NCBI GenBank assembly: GCA_013398295.1
Contig: VZSF01009137.1
Coordinates: 31,379 to 95,378 of the forward strand
Reading direction: 5' to 3'
DNA length: 64,000 nt
From: Chionis minor
Taxonomy: Eukaryota > Chordata > Aves > Charadriiformes > Chionididae
The notes under the pieces were generated by a model, which was not told where the DNA came from, ran no database searches, and saw nothing but the letters and a program-made list of their open reading frames with translations. This document shows, piece by piece, positions 47,781-58,222 of this stretch. How positions within the stretch are numbered: position 1 is the stretch's first letter; each line of letters begins with the position of its first letter. The translations under genes were made by a program, and so were the position numbers.

Positions 47781-48759
47781 GTAAGGAGCGGTGCAAGTTC
47801 TCCATCCTTCAGCAAATGGGTGGTGGGGAGCTGGCGACAGCGGTCCCAGTGTGAGGTGTGCCAGGCTGGATGGGGGCACTGATGGGGGATAGCTGGACTT
47901 GCCTGCACAGGGGTAATGACCACTGGTTCTCCCATGGTCCTCTCTGTGTCCTTCCACCTGGTCTGAAAGGCGAGTAGAGCTGGGGACATGCCTGGCATGG
48001 CCAGATGGGGACATGGCACTGTGTTTTGTCACCCTCTCAGCACTGCCTAGCTGCTGGGAGTTGCTGGGGGTATGAGCTGAGCTGTCTGCTCCATGGGAGC
48101 ACGCCATTGCTGGGGCAACCTCACCTGCCTCTCGCACTTGCCGTGGACCTGAAGCACCGATGCTGATGGCAGGCAGGGAGGGAGCAGGTGAATGAGGAGA
48201 AGCTATCTGCTCCTTTTGGTTCATCTGCTGCTTTTAGGGGTGGCTTTGCAGTGGCGCATTGCAGAGACAAGTGCCTTTCAGCCCGTTATCTGTGCTGTGC
48301 CCACTACTCTCCCCTTGGCGTGCTTGGCTCTAGAATCAGACGTGCTTTTGGAGAAACTGGGGCTGGAAGGTGAGAGTCTTTCCTCTGATCCTTTTTCATT
48401 ACTGGAATTAATCACAAAAGCACTAAAATGATTCAAACCAATCTGGCAAGATCAGAAATGATTGATGCCCGTGGAGGCAAAAAGACTCAAGATGCTTCTG
48501 TGTCTTCTCATGCTCGCTGTGAATGTGCAGGACTGGGGAGCAGTGGTGTCTGCTGGGGACCAGGGAGTCAGCCAGGGTGTTCGTGGTGTCACTTGAGCTA
48601 CGAGAGGGCATCACTTTGTGAGACACACACTGATGCTCTTGCACACCCAGCAATATACCATCTGCAGTGTTTCTAAATATTAGAGATGATCCTTCTTTTA
48701 TATGAGAGGCACTGCATCCAGTGCAGGCAACTTTCATTTCCCCCAGTTATGATGGATAG

Positions 48760-49385
48760 AGATGAATTCCGTGCTGGACTGCAACTTGGAGGTTGCCTAG
48801 GGACCGATGATCACGACCAGATTACATTCACCCTGGGCAAAGAAAGGACATTCCTAAACAGTAATTTATATCCTTCATGCTTTCAAAGGGCTAATTTCCC
48901 AAAGCAGGGGGAAAATTATGAGTGAAATCAGCTCGGAGGAAACATTTAGATAGAAAAATGTGAATGAAAATGGTGAGCTCTTTCAGAAGAATTTCAGAAG
49001 CCACAAAAAGCCACAATTCCACAATCAAGAAAGAGGGCAGCGCTGGCCAAGAGCCTGTTCTGGTTCAGCGGCAAAGTGAAGGCAGCAATTAGAAATAAAA
49101 GAGCAGTTTATAACAAATGGGAGAGCGGGAGTAGATAGCAATCAATATAAATTAGAAATTATGAAGTGTAGAAAATGGATAACAGAAGCTAAAGACATAA
49201 GGGAAAAATCATGGCAAAGGACAGAAGGAAAGGCTTTTATTTAGTGTAGTAGGAGAAAACCCCAAGTTCCCAGCAACGGGATAAGCTCATTAGTAGAGGG
49301 AGGTGGTAAAATGATTGATACTGGAGCAGACATGGCAGAAGCAGTCGGTAACTGTTTCGGTGCTGTCACTGGAAGGATGCAGGCA
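48760..49385 (+). mobile_element. Decayed CR1/L3-type LINE ORF2 remnant
   Basis: Stretches such as CTAGGGACCGATGATCACGA followed by ATTACATTCA (48799-48830), GCAATTAGAAATAAAAGAGC (49083-49102) and GACATGGCAGAAGCAGTCGG (49329-49348) occur in the same order and spacing as in the ORF2 region of CR1-group LINEs. The frame is broken many times, so this is an old, inactive copy on the plus strand. It is AT-rich and A-rich, unlike its surroundings. Recognised from memory of LINE sequence, not by alignment. Confidence 0.7.
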
Positions 49386-50949
49386 GATGTGCCAGGATCA
49401 GGGCATGATGAAGTGCGTCTTTGTCCAAGGGCCAGCTGAACAACATCTGCTAAAGATGAACGTCAGGCTTGAAACCCAGAGTCCTCCAAGAGCTGGTAGG
49501 GTGTGTGCCACAGGGGAAGGTGCTCGGTGGTGCAGGGTGGGCANCGTGCAGAGCCGTGCAAAAGCAGCTGGTCGGGAGCTCATCTGGCAGAGACTTAAAA
49601 GATGGGAGGGAAGTTGGTGCTGTGTCTCCCGAAAACAACCCTGGAGCAGCGTTGTGGGGCTGGAGCAGCGGTCAGGGAATGGGAGGGTTTGGGAGATGCT
49701 CCCCCTCTGCATCTCCTGGCAGCCAGGTCTGAGCACCGACCATGGGGGAGAGGCTGGTGGAGGGATGCAGCTGTGCGTTCAGTCTGCTTCGGGGGATCTG
49801 TCCTCTCTGGATTCACCCCATTGTTTTATAAACCCACTGATGATGCTTTTGGCCCATGTACAATCCTGCGGCAATGAGCCGTGAGATGCGAGCAGCTGCT
49901 GCCTTTGGTTTGAACGTGGCACCCCCGTCGCTCCTCCTGATGCCTCCTCGGTCTTGTGTTAGTGAGGAACACACAACGTGGCTTTGCAGCTCTCCACAAC
50001 CAAATCTGGCTGTTTTGTCACCCCAGCCTCCCCTCTCTTCCTGCAGCAAAAGTGAGGGTTGGATGATCTCCTTATCTCTGGGCAGGTATTTCAGAGGCCC
50101 TGGGTAGTTTTGTACTCCATTTGTCAGCTCCAAAAAGTAGGAGCTGGAGTCCCTTGGGACATGCCGTGGGGAACTGGGAACGCTGCGACCGACTCACATG
50201 TCTGGGTTTTCAAAAAGACGCCGGACAATGAGCGCAGAGTCGTAGGAATGAATTGAGGGCTGGGGAGAGAGCCTGGCATTGGGAGACTTGGAAGGGAAGA
50301 GCTCCGTCTAGCTTATCAGGGAGAAAATTGAGAGGTGCCTTGATTACAGTGCGTGAGGGTCTTTACAAGGAGAAAATGCTGGTTAGTGAAGGGTCCTCTT
50401 TAATCTCGTGGAGACCAGTGAAGCATGAGCCAGGCACTGGGAGCTGGAGCCAGGCAATTTGGAACTAGGACAGAGGCACTTGGGTTTGCTCCCGCGGGCT
50501 ATTAGCGATCGGGGCATGCTCCCAAGGGCAGCGGTTGATCCTCCATGTCTTGATGTCTCCAAAAGCGGGCTGGGAGCATGCCTGGGAGAAAACCAAGTTG
50601 CTGTGCTCAGTCTCGGGATGTGCGCGGTTGAACGTCAGTGAGTAGGAGGTCTGGAGGAGAGGTCTGATGGTCCTTCCAGCCTCTCCCTCTGGGAAAGGGG
50701 GCTGCAGGTTGTGGATGTTTGGTAGTGGTAAGCACCTCCTGGCTGGAAGAGGGCTGTGATGGTGTGGCGCAGGGCTGGTGGCATGCGGGAAAGCGCTCCA
50801 CAGCTTTGCTTGCTTCCCAAAGCTTTACTGCATTCTCTATGGAGAGGAAAGGACCTGCCAGTCTCCCAGGGCAGAGCTGCACAGGGACTCTCCTGCCTCT
50901 CAGATTAGACGTGCCCTTTCCCTTGGCTTCTGTGCACTCGGCTGTCCAG

Positions 50950-51045
50950 GGCATTTTAACTAATCATGGGGAGTTTTCCGGCAAAGCCCTGGGAATATTT
51001 ATACGTTTAGGAAACGACGCTTTCACACAAGCAGTTTTTGGCAAG
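50950..51045. promoter_or_regulatory. Candidate non-coding regulatory element 1 (NHEJ1 intron)
   Basis: An AT-rich island (ATTTTAACTAATCATGGGG; GGGAATATTTATACGTTTAG) in GC-rich intron. It contains a TAATCA homeodomain-type core and an AATATTTATA tract. Low CpG decay and high sequence complexity suggest constraint. This is inference only. Confidence 0.3.
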
Positions 51046-51479
51046 GGTTCACTGCTGAGCAGCTGCCTGGGCTTGGGCAGAGCCGGAGGGAGACCAGCGG
51101 CCACGCGCGAGCCGAGGCAAAGCCGGCAGCTTTTATTGGCAAGCCCAGGTGTTCATGCCGTGAGGGGAAAGAGCAGGCGGCTGGACAGGGCTCAGCACCT
51201 TGGGGCTGCCCCACCATCCTTCCCAGCAGCATAGGAGCTGGTGGGTCAGGGCTATTTCATCCCTGTGTGTCCCTGTGGGTTGCAGAGATGACCCTATGGG
51301 GCAGCATGGGGTGCCCACCCATGGATTTTGAGACCTTTCTCCAGCCTGGGTATGGCTGGTGTTCCGTGACACGGCTTCTGCCAGGGCCCGTGGTCCTGCT
51401 CCAGGAGGGCGCAGGGATCCATGCGGCGCCATACCCCCCATCCCCAGGGAGGGCAGGGACAGGTAGGCCAGGGACAAGC

Positions 51480-52080
51480 TCAGCGATAACCATCAGTGCA
51501 AATATAGCCCCCGCGCCCCAGGATGCTTCGCCCTGCATATTTTTATCTGCCGTGGCCGGCGCGCGCGCGAGGGCGGCTGCTCCGCACCTCCGCAAGCCGA
51601 GCGCGGGACCTCGGCAAACAGGACGCGGTGGGTTCACGGCTCGACCCCGGGGCCCGGCGAGGAGGAGGAGGATGTGCCATCAAAACAAGCAATGCCGGAG
51701 AGGAAGATAAACAAACAGGCGGCTTCCAGTGTGGCCCCGGCCGAGGGCGAGCGGGAGCCCCGAGCTGGGGCTGGCGGCGGTGCCGGCGGCGGTGCCGGCT
51801 GACGTCAGGGCGCCCGGGGGTCAGCGTCCCTCTTATTGTTCCTCACCAGGGCTGGGACGGGGGCCAGGCGCCCGTCCCCCTCCCGCAAGGGGACACGGGG
51901 CAGCGGGGCAGGTGGAGGGCGGCCGGGACACCCGCCAGAGCCACCGGCCATCGCTGCCCCAGGGTCCAGCTTGGCACCTGCCTGCCTCCAGCCTCTCCTT
52001 TTTAACAGGCACTGAAAATAAGCCCCGGGGAGCGGAGCTGCTGCGGTCTGGCCAAGGGCGAAGGCGGCGGTGGGCCGCGT
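51480..52080. promoter_or_regulatory. CpG-rich block with CRE and forkhead motifs (NHEJ1 intron)
   Basis: Starts with AT-rich motifs (GTGCAAATATAG, CATATTTTTATC). It then becomes CpG-dense (GGCGCGCGCGCGAGGGCG at about 51558), with AAGATAAACAAACAGG (forkhead-type, 51704-51719) and a full CRE, TGACGTCA (51800-51807). It looks like a CpG-island enhancer or an internal promoter in the large NHEJ1 intron. No transcript structure was seen. Confidence 0.4.
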
Positions 52081-52164
52081 GTTTTACAGGGTGGGGACGG
52101 CATCCCTCAAACCCGCGCCAGCCCGGTGTGGTGGGGAGGAAGCGGCCCTTTGGCTCCTTCCGAC

Positions 52165-52195
52165 GAGGGATGTTTTTAATTAGCGCAAGGTAGCT
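52165..52195. promoter_or_regulatory. Candidate non-coding regulatory element 2 (homeobox TAATTA)
   Basis: GTTTTTAATTAGCGCAAGG contains a TAATTA homeodomain core in otherwise GC-rich sequence. It directly follows the CpG-rich block. The element is short and the evidence weak. Confidence 0.22.
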
Positions 52196-52734
52196 GCGGC
52201 TTTGCAGCTGCGACCGGGCCAGAGCGGGGCCGGCAGTGCGGGCACGGCATGGGCTGGTTGCAGGGAGGGTGCATGGCCGCCGTCCGTGGGAGATGCTGTG
52301 GGTGCTCGGCAGGGCTGGCTTGGGGCAGACGTGGCAGCATGGGGCTGGCTTTTGGGGATGCTCGGATGAGCGGAGCAGGTCCAGGTGTGCAGCCAAGCCT
52401 CTGTGCTGTGCTCATCCAGCAAGAGCTGCGGGTGCCTGTGTCCCAACCTGGACTGGGGCCGCTTGTTGGGCTCCTTGCCTCATTCCCGACCAAGCCTTGG
52501 TCACCCCATCTCATGGCTGCTCCAGGGGTTCTGGGTCCCACCCTGGAAACGTGGTGGGCTGCAGCAGTGCTGGGGGGGAGCAGGGCACACACCTGAAGGG
52601 GGATGGGGGACAGGGCTTCGGTTGAGCATTTGGGGAGGAGCACAGACCCTCATGGCTGCGTGGGGGCCGACCGCCGCGTGGCCACTGGCCCCCCCACGGT
52701 GTTTGCCATGGTGGCGCGTGGCGGGCGGCACTGC

Positions 52735-52870
52735 GGCGTTATTTATTTGTTTGCTGAGGCCCCATCAGGTGAGGGGGGGCCCCGGCCAGGGCGCGCTTTG
52801 TGGGCCGCCGTTGGCAGCCACAGGCCGCTCGCACAAGCAGTGAATCAGTGGAGCTGCACGCTGCTAAAAC
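52735..52870. promoter_or_regulatory. Candidate non-coding regulatory element 3 (forkhead-type)
   Basis: GTTATTTATTTGTTTGCTGA at about 52739 carries overlapping forkhead-type sites, and GTGAATCAGTGG follows at about 52840. AT-rich motif islands like this stand out against the GC-rich flanks. Confidence 0.27.
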
Positions 52871-53285
52871 CAGACTTGGCACGGGCGTCCTGGGGCAGCA
52901 GCCTGCCCAAAATAGTGCCCAGACCGCGGGCAAGGAGCGAACCCCCGGTAGCGGGGCCAGGGCTGTGATTGCTCCAGCCCTTGCATCTGCCAGGGATGGG
53001 GATGCACCCTGGCAGCAGCGGCTGCTGTCCCGGCAGCCCTGGGGGGATGCCCGCAGCGCTGGCACTGCTGCTGCGGAGAGCGGGTGGCACCTGGGCCAGG
53101 TACTGGCAGCTGCCTGCTTGGTCCCAGCCCCACCTGAGCCCAGCATCACCTGGCGGCGTCTTTAAAGATGGAGGGATGGGCAAGAACCGCCGCAGCCACC
53201 CTCCCTGGGGCACCGCACCGCTCTTGGCTCTGCAGTGGCATGTGGGCTGGCACATCCTTTGCAGTCGGAGTCTTCCTCATACTCT

Positions 53286-53424
53286 CCGTGCCATGCCATG
53301 CTGTGCCATACTATGTCACGCTGTGCCTTGCCATGTCAAGCTGTGCCGTGCTGTGCCGTGCCATGTTGTGCCACGCCGTGCCATGCTGTGCCGTGCCATG
53401 CCATGCCACACTGTGCCGGGCACG
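53286..53424. repeat. GTGCC/ATGCC short tandem repeat
   Basis: About 140 bases built from degenerate 5- and 10-base units of the type TGCCATGCTG and TGCCGTGCCA. The variants are interspersed, as in an old minisatellite. The frames read through on both strands, giving spurious Cys/His/Ala-rich open frames. Confidence 0.85.
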
Positions 53425-55809
53425 GCTGCAAGCAGGCAGAGGGCCACCGCAGGCGGTCTGGCAGAAGGGTCCGGACCCCACTCCGGCAGGAGAGGCCCCA
53501 GCCCGAGCATGGGCACCGGCCGCGTGGTGCTGCCGAGGAGCAGCTCAGCTCGGGGGATGATTGATCTCGTGTCAGCAAGCGGTGGTTTGAGCCAGTGCCA
53601 GGCCTCAGCTCAAACGGGAGCATTGAAGGGGGAGAGCCCCTTCCCCCTCCGGAAAGCGGAGCGGCAATCCCCCGCCGCCGCCCCCGGCCCCGCTCCCATA
53701 TCTTGGGCATTTTCAGCCCCACGGCCGCAGGCAGCTGCCCGGCTCTGGGGAGCGCCTGGGGGGCAGCGGGGAGCAGGCAGGCGTTTGGGGTCCCGGCCTC
53801 GCCAGGCTGAGCTCGCTGGGGCTGCGTTTGGGTTAGAGCAGAGCTAAAGGGGGATGCAGGGATGGCTGGTGGGGGGAAGGTGCGGGGCACAGTCCGCCAC
53901 CCCTCGCCGCTGCACCCTCCAGCTGCATGTCCCGGCCCGTCAGCTCAGGATGCGGCAGCGGCTCCTACAAGCAAAGGACCTTTTGGGGAAGAGAACAAGG
54001 TGGACTTTGACGGGGCTCTGAAGGCACTGCTCTGTGTCAGCAAGGGACGGGGCGGCTTCTCCATCCTCAGCTGATGGGGTCTGGACCGGGGTGTTGCCAT
54101 CCCGGCCAGCTCCCCTGGCCATGGGCAGGGCAGAGGAGCGGTGCTGCCTGCACCCCCCGATGCTGCCTTCCCCAGCTCCCTGTGCCCCCACTGTACCCGA
54201 AACAGGCTGCCAGGTTTATCCGTCATGTCCTGCATGTCCCAAGCCCTTCCCCAGCTCCCGCCGTAACCCCAGCTCTACTCTTTCTCCTTCTTTTTCAGTG
54301 TTTCTGAGAGCTGCTCCTTCCCTATCCCTCAGGCCGATGCCTAGTTGTGCCAGCCCATGCAGAGGTGATGCTGAACAGCTGAGCACATCTGGGTAGGTGG
54401 CAGCACCAGAGGGGGTTGCTCTGCACCCCAGAGGGCATGGCCATCAGGTTCCTGAGGCTGCCTGCTCCCACTCTGCTCGGACCTTCGTGTCCTACGTATC
54501 TGCGTAAGGAAACAGGGCCATTCATGTATTTCTCTCTCTATTTATACCTCTCCCTTTCCGTATTTAGTGTGTGTGCAGGCAGAGGGGGCAGCAAACGCCG
54601 GGGCCACTGATGTTCTTGGCTCCAGGGCTGGCTGGAATTTCGTCCTGGAATGCATCCTGAACCACTCTGAAAACACGAATAAATCTCTGTGTGTTGTGTG
54701 CATGTGTGTACACAAATATATAGACAACGTATAGACATGGAGCCATATAGGGCATTTGTGAGTTTTGCTATTTAAAGGAAGGAGTAGTTAGAGGGCTCTC
54801 GACGAGGCAAACACCTCTGGATCAAAGGGATGGAGGGCGCTCCGCTAGTGGCCAGGCACCTTGGGAGAGAGGTGGCCCTTGCTTTGTCCTCCCTGGGGAG
54901 CTGAAGCCACCCTGCTGGTGACATACCCAAGGCAGCACACCCAGCCAGCCCCGAGCAGTGCTCTGATCCTCCAGGGGCCACATTTCATGGAGATGTCTGC
55001 CCCCCAGTCTCCAGTTTCCCGGTAATAATCCCAAAGAGTCAGCTCCTGTGCTCCTGGTACAGGTTGCGGTGGCTGGTGTGCAGCCGGATGCATTAGGGCG
55101 AGGACTTCACCCACTCCACAACATGGGGTGATCTAGGACTTTTGAAGAGTCAGGAGTTGCCTCCTGTACATCAACTGGTGCTCATGGCTGTCAAGGAAAG
55201 ACGATAATGTGGAAAAGGAGAAAATAGCCATTGGGTAGCAGGTCCCAAGTAGGTGCTGGGCTGGGCATCTCCTTGGGATGTTGGAACATCTGGTGCTCAC
55301 AGTTGTCTGGGAAAGATGACGAAAAGGGGAACATATGGTACCAGATCCCAAACAGGGTGCTCGGCCATGCCAGGAGGGCAACTCCTCGGGAGGCTCTGGC
55401 AGCTTCCTTGCGGGGGCTGCTGGATGAGGCCCCAACGGGAGCACCGCTGGGTCTCCCAGCACCCCTTGGCCAGGGATTGGGTGCACTATTTAGCCCAGCT
55501 CAGGGTCATGCCAGCTTCTTGTCTTCTGGGTGCTGAAAAACCTGATAATTTGGGCTGAAAATGCCCGTGTTTGGTCTCTAGCCAAAGGTGATGTGTTTGT
55601 GGGTGGGGGAAATTGGAGCAAATTCCTGCTGTGAGTCCTGCACGTGTGCGCGGGCGTGTGGATAGGGGAAATACAGTTTTCCTTTTGAAAAAAAAAAGCC
55701 CCGCTTATTTTTATACAGAACTCCAGAAGGGCTGAAGGTGGAAACTTGGCCTGTCAGCAGCCGTCACAGGGGAGCGGGTCCCTGCCTGAGTTTGGGGGGA
55801 AACCACAGC

Positions 55810-55848
55810 TGGGTGTTAATGGGACTGTTAATGAATTAATGTTGGCTG
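55810..55848. promoter_or_regulatory. Candidate non-coding regulatory element 4 (homeobox cluster)
   Basis: GTGTTAATGGGACTGTTAAT followed by GAATTAATG packs four TTAAT/ATTAA cores into about 30 bases. Such homotypic clusters are seen in homeodomain-regulated enhancers. Inference only. Confidence 0.3.
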
Positions 55849-56703
55849 CTGGGGGCTGGGGGGGGAGCCTGGCTCAGCAGGACATGCGCTCACGGAGCCC
55901 TGCCCGGCGCACGGGCTCCAGCTCCCGGCACGGCTGCAGAAAGCCCTAGATCTGGGAACCATGCTCCTGGGGAGATGTGAGTCTCCCCTTCCAGTCTTGT
56001 CTTGCTCTCCAGGTTGTGGAAACACTTGGAAATGTGGCCCCGTTGTGGGGGAGAGGGTCCCAAACCAGAGCCAGTGTGGGTGTGTTATCTTTTGACTGTG
56101 GGCATCTGCTGCCTGAGCTGGTGGTATTGCTTAATGCTGGGTCTCCTCAGCTGCCGAAACCAAATCTTTAAAGGAATTCAAAGAAAACAGCAGGGAAGTG
56201 AAATCCCCCCAGGTTTATTTATGGGTTGGAAAGCTTGTTCTGCTCAGTCAGTGCAACGTCTGCAGCTGTGCTGGTTTCTGCACAGCACTGCCCATCTGCA
56301 GCCCTTCTTGGGGTTATTTCTCTTGCTGTCTCCCCCAAAATGTGGTGGAGCACCTCTGTGAATGTGGTGAGCACAGCCATGACCCATGCTGTGGGCTCGG
56401 CAGTATGTTTGCACAGCTTTCACACCTGGCTTGCTGAGGACAACTCTGGAGTGGGTCATGCTAACATGCTCACCCAATGCCAGCATGGTAGGGGTGCGGT
56501 GGGGCTGAGGAATAGCACCATAACCTGGCTGGACTAGAAATGAGAGGGAAAATGGAGTGAGGATCTGAGAGAGAGCAAGTTCTTCTCCGTGGACCTCTCC
56601 TGCTGCATTTGGCTTCAGGCTCTGTGGGTGAAATCTCAGCCATGACGAAGTGTGTGGCATCTCCTGGGGTTTCGCCCTCTGGTACCAGACAGCTGTTGAA
56701 CCA

Positions 56704-56875
56704 AGAGGAGAGAGTGACCATCCTGAGGGAGGGATGACAGTGCTGAGGAAGGGATGACAATATCACAGAAGGGATGACCATGCTGAGGAAGGAAAGACCA
56801 CACCAAGGAAGGGGTGGCCATGCTGGGGAAGGGAAGACCATGCTGAAGTAGGGATGACCATGCCCAGCATGGGAC
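56704..56875. repeat. Tandem repeat with roughly 20-23-base units
   Basis: About eight degenerate copies of a unit like GGGATGACCATGCTGAGGAA. Spacing varies by a few bases and substitutions are common, so it is an old array. Confidence 0.85.
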
Positions 56876-57621
56876 CGTGGATAGACAGGTTCCTCAACAG
56901 AAGATTCTGCTATGGATGGAGACAGAGCCTCCTTCTCTGCTAGGAGGAAAAAGGCTGGAAAAGCTTGAGCTCTTGGGAGCTCTGCTTGCTCCCCAGGGAT
57001 GCTGTGCTTGCACCCAGGCTGCAGATGCTCTGCCATCTCCTGTGTTGGGTGTCTGTAGGTGGGTGCAGACAGACTCTCACCTCAATAAGGAAACCTCTCT
57101 GGGCTGCCAGATTGTGTAGCTTTCCCAGGACCCCATGCTGGCTCTTTGGGGTCAAGCTCCAAGCATGCGGCCGACGCCTGCCGCCCAGTGCTGAGCCTGG
57201 CCGGTAGGGCTGAGGACCTGGAGAGGGCAGTGCCTGGGCTCCTCTCACAGCCCTGCTCCTTGCATGGGTGGGCTCTACACAACTGGCTGCCCATGCTGGA
57301 GAAAGGACCTTCAGAGGATGCCAAATGACAGCTTGGAGGGGCACTGAGGTTCCTCTGTGCCCAGCTGCCAGCTCTTGGGGACCAGCTCAGGCTCCACTGG
57401 GCCTAGAGCCCTTCCCAACCCTATCCCAGACAGACGGATATCCCAAAACCCACTGGTCCCAGGGGCCCCCACTCTGGGTCCCTCTGGCTGAATGAGGTGG
57501 TGTGCGTGTGCCCAGACTGTCCCCTCCTGTGACTGTACAGTACACACGGCTAAATATACGTCTGTGCAGATACAGGAACTCAGAGGGGCCGAGTGATGCT
57601 CCCTTTCTATACCTCTTTTCA

Positions 57622-57725
57622 TGGGGAGAGCTAATGATATTCATGTCATTAAAGGGCTGATGTTTTGTGGGATGGGAGCCTTTTAAACGGGATGTGTCCT
57701 GGCTTAGTCATGGCAAATATTTACC
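57622..57725. promoter_or_regulatory. Candidate non-coding regulatory element 5
   Basis: AGCTAATGATATTCATGTCA then TTAAAGGGC, and GGCAAATATTTACC near the end (forkhead-type TATTTAC). AT-rich and non-repetitive, ending at a poly-A/GA tract. Confidence 0.3.
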
Positions 57726-57762
57726 AAAAAAAAAAAAAAGAGAGAAAGAAAAAAAAAAAAGG
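57725..57762. repeat. A-rich low-complexity tract
   Basis: Two runs of 12-14 A bases separated by GAGAGAAAG. Simple-sequence DNA with no preceding element that would make it a retroposon tail. Confidence 0.85.
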
Positions 57763-58111
57763 GACATACCGTATAAAATTAGAGTTCTGAAAATAGTATT
57801 TAGAGCAAGTGAGAGAGAGGAACCTAAAACAGAAAATACAGCCCAGTCTGTTCAGGAGTCAGGGGAAAAAGAGAGAGCGAGGGGGGGGAAAAAAGCCAGA
57901 GATAAAACGAGAGAAACCTCGGCAGTAAAAACAGCATCTTGGTAAATAGACTATTAAAAAAATTCTGACCTGCTTTATGGCTTTCTTGGCTGCCGTTCAG
58001 CTGTGCTGCCCTGGCCGGCACGGAGGGAAGGTAGCAGGAGCCGGCGTCTGTGTGGATGCTCACAGTCCCGGGACGCGGCTTCCCCCCCCCACCGCCGCCG
58101 AACAGCAGCAC

Positions 58112-58222
58112 GGGGCGTTAAATTTAGCCACATAATGATGGCCCTGAGGAGGCAGCCTTTTGTAGCCACACTGTAATTACTGCCTCGCTTATAAATTTTA
58201 TTTTTCTTATTATGTTTCCTCC
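58112..58222. promoter_or_regulatory. Candidate non-coding regulatory element 6 (strongest AT island)
   Basis: Contains GTTAAATTTAGCC, CATAATGATGG, CACTGTAATTACTGCC (a palindromic TAATTA homeodomain core at 58173-58178) and CTTATAAATTTTATTTTTC, all within 110 bases. The block is complex, non-repetitive and flanked by GC-rich sequence and a poly-C tract. Its look is that of a conserved vertebrate enhancer core, possibly of IHH. Conservation was not tested. Confidence 0.4.

Noticed and set aside
54405..54425. CTCF-like CACCAGAGGGGG
   Set aside because: The match to the CTCF core is partial and such words are common in GC-rich DNA; the two better matches were listed instead.
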